Source of the DNA: Gammaproteobacteria bacterium
GTDB taxonomy: Bacteria; Pseudomonadota; Gammaproteobacteria; Pseudomonadales; Cellvibrionaceae
Assembly: GCA_004172865.1 (NCBI GenBank)
Contig: SEBV01000016.1
Span: 1-64,000, forward strand
Direction: 5' to 3'
Length of the DNA: 64,000 nucleotides
Positions 42,903 to 52,399 of the stretch are shown piece by piece. Below the pieces are notes generated by a model, which saw nothing but the letters and a program-made list of their open reading frames with translations, had not been told where the DNA came from and ran no database searches. The position numbers were made by a program, and so were the translations under genes. Position 1 is the stretch's first letter; every line of letters begins with the position of its first letter.

Positions 42903-43751
42903 ATGTTTAACTCACAGAAAATTTTTCGCTTCATATCTTTAGTAAGTGTCGGTGCCGCGCTCTCATGGGCAAATTGCTATAGCAATGCACAGACGGCATC
43001 CATCACACTGCCCTTTAGCACTCAGCATTCGTCGGAAAATCCCAATTATTACTACGAAGAAGCACTCAAGCTTGCGCTGGAGAAAACCGAAAAGAGTTAT
43101 AGCAAGCTCGATATAAAATTTTACCCTTACGCATTAAACAACGAACGACAATATGCCAACGTGAAAACTAATGGTGGGCTCGATGTTATTTGGAGCTCAT
43201 CCAGCAGATTGCGAGAGCAACAATTGATCGCCGTAAAATTCAATTTATTGCGTGAGTTAAGCGATTATAAAGTTTTATTAATTCGCAAAGCCGACAAAGA
43301 AAATTTTGCAAAAATAAATAGTGTTGCAGATTTACGCCAATTCAAAGCTGGTGTTGTAGCGCAATCGCAAGATACGCAAATATTACAACGCAATAGTATT
43401 TCCATCACCACAGCTTGGGATTACGACTCCATGTTTAAGATGCTCGCAGACAAACGTTTTGATTACGTCATTCGCGGTGCGCAAGAAATTTGGCCTGAAG
43501 TAGAACAACATAAAGATGAAAATTTAATTGCCGAAGAAAAGTTATTGATTGGTTACAAAAACCCAGTTTATTTTTTTGTAAACCCAAAAAACGAAAAACT
43601 TGCCAAACGGATTAAAGCAGGTTTAGACATCGCCGAAAAAGATGGCAGTTTACAGCGCCTGACTTTAAGCCTTCCCGCCTTTAAAAAAGGCGCTGATGAA
43701 ATACGCAACAAAAAAAGACGTTTGATTTCTTTGGATGCTGAAGATTATTAA
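42903..43751 (+). CDS. Periplasmic solute-binding-type protein (SBP_bac_3-like)
   Basis: An exported 282-residue protein with a signal peptide ending near CYSNAQTA. The body has the two-lobed pattern of polar amino-acid-binding proteins: DVIWSSSSRLREQQLIAVKF in lobe 1, RKADKENFAKINSVADLRQF leading to FKAGVVAQSQD at the hinge, and YVIRGAQEIWPEVEQ in lobe 2. There is no neighbouring permease or ATPase, so it is more likely an orphan sensor or a stand-alone binding protein than part of an ABC transporter. It follows the PilZ pair by 32 bases and may share their transcript. It converges with radA. Confidence 0.72.
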   Translation: MFNSQKIFRFISLVSVGAALSWANCYSNAQTASITLPFSTQHSSENPNYYYEEALKLALEKTEKSYSKLDIKFYPYALNNERQYANVKTNGGLDVIWSSSSRLREQQLIAVKFNLLRELSDYKVLLIRKADKENFAKINSVADLRQFKAGVVAQSQDTQILQRNSISITTAWDYDSMFKMLADKRFDYVIRGAQEIWPEVEQHKDENLIAEEKLLIGYKNPVYFFVNPKNEKLAKRIKAGLDIAEKDGSLQRLTLSLPAFKKGADEIRNKKRRLISLDAEDY

Positions 43752-43794
43752 ACGCTTGTCACGCTAGTCTTTTGTTACGGCGCACGTCTAATTT

Positions 43795-45165
43795 TTACAG
43801 CGCCTCCAGTGCTTCCTGCAAATTCTTTACGGCAATAATTTCGATTCCCGCGTGCTTTTCGCGGGGAGCATTTGCGATAGGCACAATCGCTCTCTTGAAC
43901 CCGTGTTTTGCCGCTTCGCGAATACGTTCTTGTCCGCTGGGTACGGGGCGAATTTCACCAGACAAGCCTACCTCCCCAAATACCATTAAATCTTGTGGCA
44001 AAATTTTATCGCGAAAGCTCGATACAATTGCGAGCAAGACTGCAAGGTCGGCGCTGGTTTCCATTACGCGAACCCCGCCTACGACGTTAACAAATACATC
44101 CTGATCGCCCACCATAATTCCACCATGACGATGCAAAACGGCGAGCAACATGGATAAACGGTTTTGATCCATTCCCACGGCAACACGACGGGGATTGCCG
44201 AGATGACTGTCATCCACCAACGCCTGAATTTCTATTAGCAATGGACGCGTACCTTCCCACATCACCATCACCACAGAACCGGGCGCAGGGTCTTCGGCGC
44301 GCTGCAAAAATATTGCGGATGGATTATTGACTTCGCGCATGCCCTGCTCGGTCATGGCAAATACGCCCAATTCATTGACTGCACCGAAGCGATTTTTATT
44401 GCCGCGCAAAGTGCGAAAGCGCGAGTCGTTATCGCCCTCTAATAAAATCGAACAATCGATCATGTGCTCCAACACTTTTGGCCCGGCGAGCGAACCATCT
44501 TTAGTCACGTGGCCCACCAAAATAACAACGGTGCCAGTTTGTTTTGCAAAACGCGTTAAATAGGCCGCACTCTCACGCACTTGCGATACTGAACCCGGTG
44601 CGGAAGAAATATCTTCCATATGCACCACTTGAATAGAATCCACCACCATCACCTTGGGCGCGATTTGTTGTGCCGTTGCACAAATGCTTTCGACATTGGT
44701 TTCGCTCAACATTTGCAATTTATCCATCGGTAAGCCGAGGCGTTGCGCACGCATGGCAACCTGTTGCAAAGACTCTTCGCCCGTTACATAAAGTGCTGAC
44801 ATATTGCGCGCTAAAAAACATAAGGTTTGCAACAGTAATGTACTTTTTCCCGCGCCGGGATTTCCGCCAATTAACACCACAGAACCTGGAACAAAACCTC
44901 CGCCAAGTACGCGATCAAATTCGCTGGTGCCGCTGGAAAAACGCGGAACATCGCCCAATGAAATTTCTGCGAGCGTTTGCACCTTATTGCCTGAAGCACC
45001 ACCTGCGTAGCCTTCGAATTTTGCTGAGCGATTTGTCGGCGTTGGGCCTAGGCGAACTTCAATAATTGAATTCCACGCACCGCATTCTGGGCATTGCCCT
45101 TGCCATTTTTTAAAATCGGCGCCGCAGTCATTGCAAACAAATGCACTTTTAGTTTTTGTGCTCAC
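43795..45165 (-). CDS. radA: DNA repair protein RadA
   Basis: A RecA-like, DnaB-type helicase that helps process recombination intermediates. N-terminal C4 zinc finger (FVCNDCGADFKKWQGQCPEC), Walker A GGNPGAGKSTLL, the RadA-specific KNRFG motif (RGNKNRFGAVNELGVF) and a C-terminal Lon-protease-like domain (DVFVNVVGGVRVMETSADLAV) are all visible. I place the start at the GTG at 45165, giving VSTKTKSAFVCNDCG as in other RadA proteins; the frame extends to a TTG at 45216 lying in tandem repeats. Length 456 is normal. Confidence 0.94.
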   Translation of the reverse strand: MSTKTKSAFVCNDCGADFKKWQGQCPECGAWNSIIEVRLGPTPTNRSAKFEGYAGGASGNKVQTLAEISLGDVPRFSSGTSEFDRVLGGGFVPGSVVLIGGNPGAGKSTLLLQTLCFLARNMSALYVTGEESLQQVAMRAQRLGLPMDKLQMLSETNVESICATAQQIAPKVMVVDSIQVVHMEDISSAPGSVSQVRESAAYLTRFAKQTGTVVILVGHVTKDGSLAGPKVLEHMIDCSILLEGDNDSRFRTLRGNKNRFGAVNELGVFAMTEQGMREVNNPSAIFLQRAEDPAPGSVVMVMWEGTRPLLIEIQALVDDSHLGNPRRVAVGMDQNRLSMLLAVLHRHGGIMVGDQDVFVNVVGGVRVMETSADLAVLLAIVSSFRDKILPQDLMVFGEVGLSGEIRPVPSGQERIREAAKHGFKRAIVPIANAPREKHAGIEIIAVKNLQEALEAL

Positions 45166-45210
45166 AGATTTATCTTCTTCAATAAATGTTCGGGATTTAA
45201 TTGGTTTTAG

Positions 45211-45262
45211 TTTCAAAACTTAATTTCAAAGCTTAATTTGAAAGCTTAATTTGAAAGCATTT
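45211..45262. repeat. Four 13-base tandem repeats upstream of radA
   Basis: Units start at 45211, 45224, 45237 and 45250 with the pattern TTT(C/G)AAA(A/G)CTTAA; the last is degenerate. They lie in the radA leader between it and the next gene. Function unknown. Confidence 0.75.
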
Positions 45263-45318
45263 AAAACAACAAAGGCCTGATGAATCACCAAGCCTTCGCG
45301 CACTACAAGATGTAGAAC

Positions 45319-46236
45319 TTATTTTTCATCGGTCAATTTTAGGTAAGCGCCCAAACCGACCAGCATGGCCACCGCAGCAAACAACATCAATACCGCAGAA
45401 TTTAAATGATCTTCACCGCCGAGTAACGACTTAAACATTAACAATAGTGATTCGATAGATACCGCAATTACGATGGCCGACATAAAACGGCTGATGGTTC
45501 TGCGCATCGAGCCTTCGTGGTGAATATCTTTGTGCAGAAAAACTTCTTCTTCCAAAATGGTTTTGCCTAAATCGAAAATCGCCAAGCCCAAGGTCACGAG
45601 GATGACTGCGCCGAATATTTTGATCGGTTCATCAATGTGATTATGTACAACGCCGTACATGTCTTTACCGCCGTAATACAACAACAAACTCGCAATCAAC
45701 ACCAGCATGATGCCTATGACGGCATACACCGCTTGAAAGAACGGATGCACGCGACGACGCAATTCATCGCCATTCAAAAACGTAATGAGTTTTTCCAAAT
45801 TAAAGTTGATAACTAGAAAACCAATTTTTTCTTCGGCGGTGACATAACGCTGCACCGCCGAAATGGCGAGTTGATGAGTTGCGTTGGAAAGATAAGGCGA
45901 TGTCACCGTGGAAATTTTTTCGTTTCGAACCGCTTTGGTGTAGTAAGCGCGATTACTGCGGTCTGAACACATGCCAGGTTCGCTACGTTTGGAGTCGTCG
46001 ATATCCGGTGCCGCCGCAGAGACTGTGGTTTGCATGCCGTGTTCGTCGAGACAATAAAGCAATTCCACAAACGGATAAGATTTGTGCAAACGCTCAACGG
46101 TTTTGTGCAACTGAGCTTCATCACTTTCCAATTTGCGCGGCATTAATGCGGTCACAATGGAATCGAGCAAGCGATCAATTTGCGGTTGATAGTCTTCGTA
46201 TTTACGTAATAGATAAAGATAATTGCGGGGAGTCAT
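45319..46236 (-). CDS. Predicted sensor-like membrane protein with PDC-type domain and four transmembrane helices
   Basis: The N-terminal ~165 residues resemble a PDC/Cache sensor fold: RSNRAYYTKAVRNEKISTVT followed by HQLAISAVQRYVT and IGFLVINFNLEKL are typical of such domains. Four hydrophobic helices follow (about 168-190, 207-235, 250-270, 280-300). Unusually, no transmembrane helix or signal peptide precedes the PDC domain, so either it is cytoplasmic or the first part is missing. There is no kinase, methyl-accepting or GGDEF output domain. The C-terminal half vaguely recalls PsiE-type four-helix proteins. Function unknown. GAGAC stands near the ATG. Confidence 0.65.
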   Translation of the reverse strand: MTPRNYLYLLRKYEDYQPQIDRLLDSIVTALMPRKLESDEAQLHKTVERLHKSYPFVELLYCLDEHGMQTTVSAAAPDIDDSKRSEPGMCSDRSNRAYYTKAVRNEKISTVTSPYLSNATHQLAISAVQRYVTAEEKIGFLVINFNLEKLITFLNGDELRRRVHPFFQAVYAVIGIMLVLIASLLLYYGGKDMYGVVHNHIDEPIKIFGAVILVTLGLAIFDLGKTILEEEVFLHKDIHHEGSMRRTISRFMSAIVIAVSIESLLLMFKSLLGGEDHLNSAVLMLFAAVAMLVGLGAYLKLTDEK

Positions 46237-46365
46237 AACACTGTCTCAATTCATGAAATCTTGATTGCGCAGGCGCTTTTGCCTGTAATCATACACAAGC
46301 CGGTTTACGCTGACTGCATAAATACTTAAAAATCTGGCGACAACAGAAAAAATGCTTTCACTTGT

Positions 46366-46401
46366 TCAAAAAAAAGCCCGCTGATTTTTCCAGCGGGCTT
46401 G
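46366..46401 (-). terminator. Intrinsic terminator of the lipase-like gene
   Basis: On the minus strand AGCCCGCTG pairs with CAGCGGGCT around a seven-base loop and is followed by eight T. It lies about 35 bases past the stop codon. Confidence 0.85.
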
Positions 46402-46433
46402 TTCTTATCGCAGGGCGATGATTTCTACTGTAA

Positions 46434-48785
46434 TCAAGGTGTTTCTACATTTGCAGGAGCTTGCGTGCCTATGGCCACTTTGCCAGCACCTAACACGAAG
46501 CTCACTACTTCAGCCTGCATTTCTGCCGTCACTTGTGGCGCTGCATCACTAGGACGCAACAATGACCCATGCTCACCAGCATTCAGTTTCACAATCCCAA
46601 GACCGAGTTGTGTTTCACCTAAGCCCAACTGCGTTGCGCCTAACAAGCGCGCAAATGCTTGCGTGCCGGTGAGCGGCGCGCTGTCTGCACTGTTGGGGAT
46701 TACTAAATCATTCTTAACCTGCTGAACCAGAACTGGAAGTTGCAGAGTAGCCAGAATTTGGTTGAAGTTAACCGGATCACCAGAATCAACCGCACTTTGC
46801 GCGGCATACATAAACTTCTCGTAATTACTGGTGCCGACATTAACGCCTGCTTTAGCAAGGCCTGCGTTAATAACCGGCGCAAAACTAGCTGAGTTCACCA
46901 ATACTTGCGCGACTTGTGTGCCCGCTACGGACGCAACCAAACTGTGAATTGGGTTGAGATTTGACGCCAATCCAACTTTTGCATCGTTGGCGATAGCGAT
47001 CTGATTCACAGTAGTGAATACCGTACCGAGAATCCCGCCCAGCGAATGGCCGACAACATTTACATTATTCAAATTGAGTTTCGCGCCCTGTGCTTGCACG
47101 AAGTCAGTGTCCAAACCTTTCAAGCTGGCATTGAGATTAAGTAAATCCATAACCGCTTCACGATTGTTGTCGCGGGTATTTAATAAGTAACCAAGATTGG
47201 TGAAGTGCGCACCCGAGCCGTCACTTGAACCTGGAGTTGCGAAGTTCATAGCCGCTGGTGCACCGCCTGGGCCAGCAACGTTGAAGTGACGTTCATGAGG
47301 CGCATCAGCACCGTACAAGCTCGCAAATGGAATCAACTGGCTCTTTTCCACGTTAAGTACATTAACAAACGCGTTGTCAGCTGCAACGCCATGCAATGGC
47401 AAGTCAATCGCAACTGTCGCTACGCATTTGCTCGCCAGTGTGTGTGCTAACGCCAAGCCTGATGTGCGATCCAAAGTAATACCGTGGACATAAATTACCA
47501 CTGGGTAACCGCCAGACGCATAGATTTGGCCGCATCTCAGCGAGCCAGCATAACCGGGAACCCAATTTGAGTCGGGCAAAGTGACTTGCAAGGGAATGGA
47601 TTCGTCAGTCGTTTTAGCTGCAAAGGGATAGCGATAGGTCACGTTGTAACTGGTTTTGTCTGCATCTTTCGGGACGGTTACACCTAACGCCGCAGCCAAG
47701 GTTAGATCCGGTGACCAAGCACGTGTTAGGAAAGTACCGAATGGCAGAGTGCCCGGTGCCGTCTGGTAGTAAGGAATTTTTATATAGCCGGTATAGAGCT
47801 TGCCCACGTTACCCGCAAGCGCGCCATTGGCAAGTACGCCCATATCTACACCCGTTGCAGCGGAGACTTTTAAGGGGCGCTGCTTCGGTGTTGATAGTAA
47901 TCCGTTTGCATCCAGCGCAGCGACGTTGGTAACAGCCGTTGCCGGAGCAACGCCCGCTGCAATTTGGGTAGCGGCAAGCGCAGCACGCGGTGCAGCCATC
48001 GCAACCAAAGGTGCTTGCGGATCTGTAGTGGTAAATGTGTAGGTCAACACCAGCTTATCAACCGCAGTGCTGGCAGTTAAAGAAGGATTAACTTTGGTAA
48101 GAAAACCGGTGGCCAAAGTTTCCCAGCCAATGATCGCATTGCGAACAGGCACCAGGGCCGCAAGAGTTTGATACGACGTATCGTGCAGTGCGTTATAAGT
48201 CCATGAGCGAGTTAGTGGTTTACCGCCGGTATCTTTGATGTCATTGGTTAAAAAAACCAAATACTTTGCTTTGGATTTCAACGGCAACGTGGGGCGAATA
48301 CGAATCACGTTATTGGTGCCGCCATCCAGCGATACTACGCGCGTATCAAATATGGCTGCGCCAATAATTCCGACAACGTTCGCCGGATTCAGCGCGTCTT
48401 TAGTGCCAGTATCTAATTGCAATAGAAACACACTTTTTGAAGGGAGAACTGTTGCAGCATCTACGCTGCCTTCCACCATGACATCAAAAAAAGCGGAGGT
48501 TGAAAAACCATCCAGGCCATTCAATGTCGCACGCACAGCGTCAGAAGGCGAACCAACATCGGCGGTGCCATCTGAAGTCGCGGCATTGGCGAATACCAAA
48601 TCGGTATTGAAAGGAACATCGGAAATAACAGGGTCAAAGCGAGGATGCGTGCCCGCTACAAATGCCTCGGCGCCGGTGGGTTCGGGCTGCTTTTTATGAT
48701 CGTCACCGCCGCCGCAACTGGCGAGCAAAAACGATAAACAAATTGATAATGCGGTAGCTGGGAACAGGTTTATCTTATTCTTCAT
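46434..48785 (-). CDS. Outer-membrane lipase/lysophospholipase-type lipoprotein (VolA-like)
   Basis: A large lipoprotein of 783 residues: the signal peptide ends in a lipobox (LLASCGGGD). The N-terminal ~250 residues match the bacterial virulence-factor lipase N-terminal region (RFDPVISDVPFNTDLVF, then GFSTSAFFDV), as in VolA-type surface lysophospholipases. The catalytic domain has GHSLGG (nucleophile Ser), YVHGITLDRTSG (oxyanion region) and a likely catalytic His in NAGEHGSLL close to the C-terminus. The ATG at 48785 has AGGAA eight bases upstream, giving the lipoprotein signal. Likely role: hydrolysis of lipids or phospholipids at the cell surface (from family). Confidence 0.83.
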   Translation of the reverse strand: MKNKINLFPATALSICLSFLLASCGGGDDHKKQPEPTGAEAFVAGTHPRFDPVISDVPFNTDLVFANAATSDGTADVGSPSDAVRATLNGLDGFSTSAFFDVMVEGSVDAATVLPSKSVFLLQLDTGTKDALNPANVVGIIGAAIFDTRVVSLDGGTNNVIRIRPTLPLKSKAKYLVFLTNDIKDTGGKPLTRSWTYNALHDTSYQTLAALVPVRNAIIGWETLATGFLTKVNPSLTASTAVDKLVLTYTFTTTDPQAPLVAMAAPRAALAATQIAAGVAPATAVTNVAALDANGLLSTPKQRPLKVSAATGVDMGVLANGALAGNVGKLYTGYIKIPYYQTAPGTLPFGTFLTRAWSPDLTLAAALGVTVPKDADKTSYNVTYRYPFAAKTTDESIPLQVTLPDSNWVPGYAGSLRCGQIYASGGYPVVIYVHGITLDRTSGLALAHTLASKCVATVAIDLPLHGVAADNAFVNVLNVEKSQLIPFASLYGADAPHERHFNVAGPGGAPAAMNFATPGSSDGSGAHFTNLGYLLNTRDNNREAVMDLLNLNASLKGLDTDFVQAQGAKLNLNNVNVVGHSLGGILGTVFTTVNQIAIANDAKVGLASNLNPIHSLVASVAGTQVAQVLVNSASFAPVINAGLAKAGVNVGTSNYEKFMYAAQSAVDSGDPVNFNQILATLQLPVLVQQVKNDLVIPNSADSAPLTGTQAFARLLGATQLGLGETQLGLGIVKLNAGEHGSLLRPSDAAPQVTAEMQAEVVSFVLGAGKVAIGTQAPANVETP

Positions 48786-49184
48786 ATAGTGTTTCCTGAA
48801 TGGTGAAAAGTTACACCGAGTCAGTATAGTCAAAAATTTAAAAACAATTTAGAGCCCGCACTTTTTATTATTGTGCGACGGGCGGCATAAGCGGTTAGAC
48901 AAGTCGTCAGAATCATCGCCTACCTGAAATTCAAGCATTAATGAAAACCAGTATTTATAAATTGCTGCAACTCGACAAAATCTATTTTAAATATGAAAAA
49001 TTTTGAGACGTTATCAATTCAAAACTCACAATAGTAAAAAATTGATCTGATCAAATTATCATTACCTCAAAATAATAAAATACCGGTCAAAACCTCAATA
49101 AGGCCTGTGTAAATTAACGTATGTTTGTTTGACTCCCAATTCTCACTTGCTAGTCTTAAGTCTTTAATAATAAACGAGGCAATC
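48786..49184 (+). promoter_or_regulatory. Divergent region between lipase-like and GH10 genes
   Basis: No gene is seen. Close to the GH10 start, a TTGACT (49129-49134) and a TAGTCT after a 16-base spacer form a weak sigma-70-like promoter. The rest is AT-rich. Confidence 0.35.
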
Positions 49185-50321
49185 ATGTCCATTTCACGCA
49201 GATCCCTGATAAAAAACTCCGCAATTGCAGCTGTGCTCTTGGGCATTAAAAATAGTGCTATTGCAAAAGCAGTTGAGCGCACAGGCATCAAAGATTTTTA
49301 CAAAGATGACTTTCGAATAGGAACTGCACTCAGCACCTCGACGCTGATGAAAAACAACGAGGCTTTATTAGCACTTGTTGCGCGAGAGTTTAATGCGATT
49401 ACCCCTGAAAACTGCATGAAGTGGGAAGCACTTAAGCCGAAAGATAAAGAGTGGGATTGGACCGCTGCAGATAAATTTGTCGAATTTGGACAGAAAAATA
49501 ATATGTATATTGTTGGACACAATCTTGTATGGCACAGCCAAGTTCCAGAGGACGTTTTTAAAAATGAAAAAGGCGGCGCAATCAGTAAGGAAAATCTCAC
49601 GCTAAAAATGCAAAATCACATTACCAACTTGGTCTCGCGCTACAAAGGTAAAATTCACGCGTGGGATGTAGTGAACGAAGCGGTGGAAGATGATGGCTCC
49701 TGGCGTAAAAGTCCGTGGCATAACATCATGGGGGAAAATTTTATCGCGCAGGCATTTCACATCGCTAATGATGTTGATTCCAAAGCGCATCTTATTTACA
49801 ACGATTACAACACCGAGTCACCCGCAAAAAGAAATTTTATTGTCGATATGGTGAAGCGCTTTAAAAAGCAAGGCGTGCCTATCCACGGTGTTGGCATGCA
49901 GGAGCATTTAAGTATTGACGGCCCAGGCGTTGCTGAAATTGAAGCGACTTTAATTGCACTTGCTGGCGCTGGAGTGCGAGCGCATATCACTGAGTTGGAT
50001 GTGGATGTGTTGCCTTCGGTGTGGAATTTACCAACTGCGGAAGTTTCTACACGCTTTGAATACACACCTGAGCGCGACCCTTACATCAAGGGTTTACCGA
50101 AAAATACCGAAGAAAAGCTTGCCAAACGTTATGAGGAAATTTTCAAAGTATATCTAAAACATCATGACAAAATTGAACGAGTAACACTATGGGGAACTGC
50201 AGATAGTGAAACTTGGCTGAATGATTTTCCAATTCGTGGCCGGACTAATTATCCTTTATTGTTCGATCGCAAACTTGCGCCAAAACCGGCTTACTTCCGA
50301 TTATTAGATTTGAAAAAATAA
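49185..50321 (+). CDS. GH10 endo-beta-1,4-xylanase with a Tat-type signal
   Basis: A xylanase of 378 residues without binding modules. The N-terminus MSISRRSLIKNSAIAAVLLG has the twin-arginine pattern (SRRSLIK, close to SRRxFLK), so export through the Tat pathway is likely. The catalytic domain has ITPENCMKWEAL, the acid/base Glu in DVVNEAVED, NDYNTESPAK, and the nucleophile Glu in HITELDVDVL. It ends LAPKPAYFRLL as in many GH10 enzymes. GAGG lies eight bases before the ATG at 49185, which gives the clean Tat signal. It is only distantly similar to the GH10 at 24776-26632 and likely acts in the periplasm or on short xylo-oligosaccharides (inference). Confidence 0.93.
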   Translation: MSISRRSLIKNSAIAAVLLGIKNSAIAKAVERTGIKDFYKDDFRIGTALSTSTLMKNNEALLALVAREFNAITPENCMKWEALKPKDKEWDWTAADKFVEFGQKNNMYIVGHNLVWHSQVPEDVFKNEKGGAISKENLTLKMQNHITNLVSRYKGKIHAWDVVNEAVEDDGSWRKSPWHNIMGENFIAQAFHIANDVDSKAHLIYNDYNTESPAKRNFIVDMVKRFKKQGVPIHGVGMQEHLSIDGPGVAEIEATLIALAGAGVRAHITELDVDVLPSVWNLPTAEVSTRFEYTPERDPYIKGLPKNTEEKLAKRYEEIFKVYLKHHDKIERVTLWGTADSETWLNDFPIRGRTNYPLLFDRKLAPKPAYFRLLDLKK

Positions 50322-50388
50322 TCTGATTATGGATATTGTGGTCACAGCTAACGACGATATCCTTATACGTAAAAACCAATGCAAAAAA

Positions 50389-51546
50389 TCAAACTGCTTG
50401 CGCGGGCTTAGACTCAGAAAAATCGCGTTTAATATTGTCGGGATAAAATCTATCGCGTAATTTCATAAACGGTGTTTCGATAAATTGATATAGCGCCCAA
50501 CCGGCAACAATACTAACCACCATAATAATCATTACGCCAAAGGCTTTGTCTGTATTAACACCATGCGCTGGCAACCAGGATTTTAGAATTTGAAATAGTG
50601 GTTTATGAATTAAATAAATTGCGTAAGACCATAACGCAAGACTTGCCGCACCCGGAAGTCTAATTCTGCTTAATAACGAATTGGGGCTTAATGCTGCTAG
50701 CACTAATACGGCAAAACTTATCGCTATAAACGAAAACCCAAAGGTCGCCACTAAAAACGAAAATCCATAATCCTCAATGTAAAAATAGTTTTGCAATACA
50801 TATAACATAGCAGCAATACTCAACACGCCAAGCACTAATACCAGATTTCCACGAGCCACTATTTTAGCGTATGTCGTGCTGTGATAATTTTTCAATAACG
50901 CAATTGCGATGCCCGGTAGCAATTCATCAAAGCGCGTAAAACTGGAGTAATAAATATGCTGCCAATAATCGCTGCCGGTAATAGCTTCCTGCCCATGGGT
51001 ATACCAATTGAATCCACGTAAAAACATTCCAAGTAGTATTGCGCTAACCATTGCCAACCAGACGAATGCGATTGAACGTTTTACAAATGCAAACGCCAAG
51101 GCAATCAGCGGAAATAACAAATAAAACTGCTCTTCAATACACAGCGACCAGGAATGCGTGAAGGTATGCCCGAGGCGAAAACCGAAATTTTGTGTAAACG
51201 TGAGAAAGGACCACAAGGATGCTGTGGAACTGCCACTCAAAGCGACTGGAAAAATAAAATAAAGTGCAAGTACTGCGTAATAATTTGGCAAGGTGCGCAG
51301 GAGGCGGCGAATGTAAAATAATTTGAGTGAAAAATCTTGACCTTTAGCCAAAGCTGATAGGATTTGATTGCCAATTAAATAACCGCTCAGCACAAAAAAT
51401 AAATCGACACCCACCCAACCTAACTGGCTAACAAAACCAAAAATATTTTCCTGACTCACGACAGATTTGTAGTGGAACATCAACACTATAACAATCGCTA
51501 AAGCACGTAAACTGTCCAAACCATTAAGACGTTTCTTATTTTCCAT
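50389..51546 (-). CDS. Membrane acyltransferase (acyltransferase 3 / OafA-YrhL family)
   Basis: An inner-membrane O-acyltransferase that probably acetylates a surface polysaccharide or lipid. The N-terminus RLNGLDSLRALAIVIVLMFHYKS carries the family's R..H active-site region, followed by GWVGVDLFFVLSGYLIG, and CIEEQFYLLFPL further on. About ten hydrophobic helices fill the 385 residues. AGG is seen before the ATG. It converges with the GH10 gene, with no link to it. Confidence 0.9.
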   Translation of the reverse strand: MENKKRLNGLDSLRALAIVIVLMFHYKSVVSQENIFGFVSQLGWVGVDLFFVLSGYLIGNQILSALAKGQDFSLKLFYIRRLLRTLPNYYAVLALYFIFPVALSGSSTASLWSFLTFTQNFGFRLGHTFTHSWSLCIEEQFYLLFPLIALAFAFVKRSIAFVWLAMVSAILLGMFLRGFNWYTHGQEAITGSDYWQHIYYSSFTRFDELLPGIAIALLKNYHSTTYAKIVARGNLVLVLGVLSIAAMLYVLQNYFYIEDYGFSFLVATFGFSFIAISFAVLVLAALSPNSLLSRIRLPGAASLALWSYAIYLIHKPLFQILKSWLPAHGVNTDKAFGVMIIMVVSIVAGWALYQFIETPFMKLRDRFYPDNIKRDFSESKPAQAV

Positions 51547-51733
51547 GGGAACCTTTTCCTATTATGAGTAGCCGTACAAACTTCGCGGCAGCATTATAGA
51601 GAAATTTCCAATAGACTCACAGAGAAAGCGCTAGTCCCTAAGAGCACCCTAAGTATTTTGTGCAACAATCGTAAATAGACAATTACAATCGCGTTGGAAA
51701 GATTCTTATACGCAGGTATAGAGGCGATAAAAG

Positions 51734-52399
51734 ATGCGAATTTTATTAGTGGAGGACGACCAAATGATTGGTGACTCCATCTTCGAAAGCTTGAAAGACT
51801 CAGGCTACGCGCCCGACTGGGTTAAAGACGGTGAATCCGCATTAGCGGCAGTGGCGTGCCAGCACTATGATTTGATGCTGCTCGATATAGGTTTGCCGCA
51901 ACGCGATGGCATTTCGGTGTTACGTAAAATCCGCCAAAGCGATACACCTTTACCAATTATTATGCTCACCGCACGCGATGCGCTGGAAGATCGAATCTTA
52001 GGCCTTGATGCTGGTGCGGATGATTACCTCGTTAAACCTTTCGCACTAGGTGAATTAAACGCACGTATGCGCGCTGTTTTGCGGCGTCAAAGTGCAAACG
52101 TAAGTCCGCATCTCACTAACGGTGCGATTTCACTTGACCCGGCAACTCGCGAAGCTTTTCTTAAAGACGGTGAACCCATTCGCTTATCAGCACGAGAATT
52201 CGCTTTGTTGCGAGCACTCCTTACTCGACCTGGCGCCATTCTTTCACGCTCGGAATTAGAAGAAAAAATTTACAGCTGGGGATCAGAAGTAGAGAGCAAC
52301 GCGGTGGAATTTCTAATCCATTCGCTACGTAAAAAATTTGGCAGTTCTATTATTAAAAATATTCGAGGTCTGGGATGGATGGTCAACAAAACAAATTAA
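51734..52399 (+). CDS. OmpR-family response regulator
   Basis: A cytoplasmic transcription factor of a two-component system. The receiver domain has the acidic pair in LLVEDDQM, the phosphorylation Asp in LMLLDIGLP, Thr in IIMLTARD and Lys in DYLVKPFALGEL. The C-terminal OmpR winged helix has LSAREFALLRALLTRPG and SNAVEFLIHSLRKKFG. It is most like the QseB/PmrA subgroup. GAGG lies nine bases before the ATG. The kinase gene overlaps its 3' end by 25 bases. Confidence 0.93.
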   Translation: MRILLVEDDQMIGDSIFESLKDSGYAPDWVKDGESALAAVACQHYDLMLLDIGLPQRDGISVLRKIRQSDTPLPIIMLTARDALEDRILGLDAGADDYLVKPFALGELNARMRAVLRRQSANVSPHLTNGAISLDPATREAFLKDGEPIRLSAREFALLRALLTRPGAILSRSELEEKIYSWGSEVESNAVEFLIHSLRKKFGSSIIKNIRGLGWMVNKTN

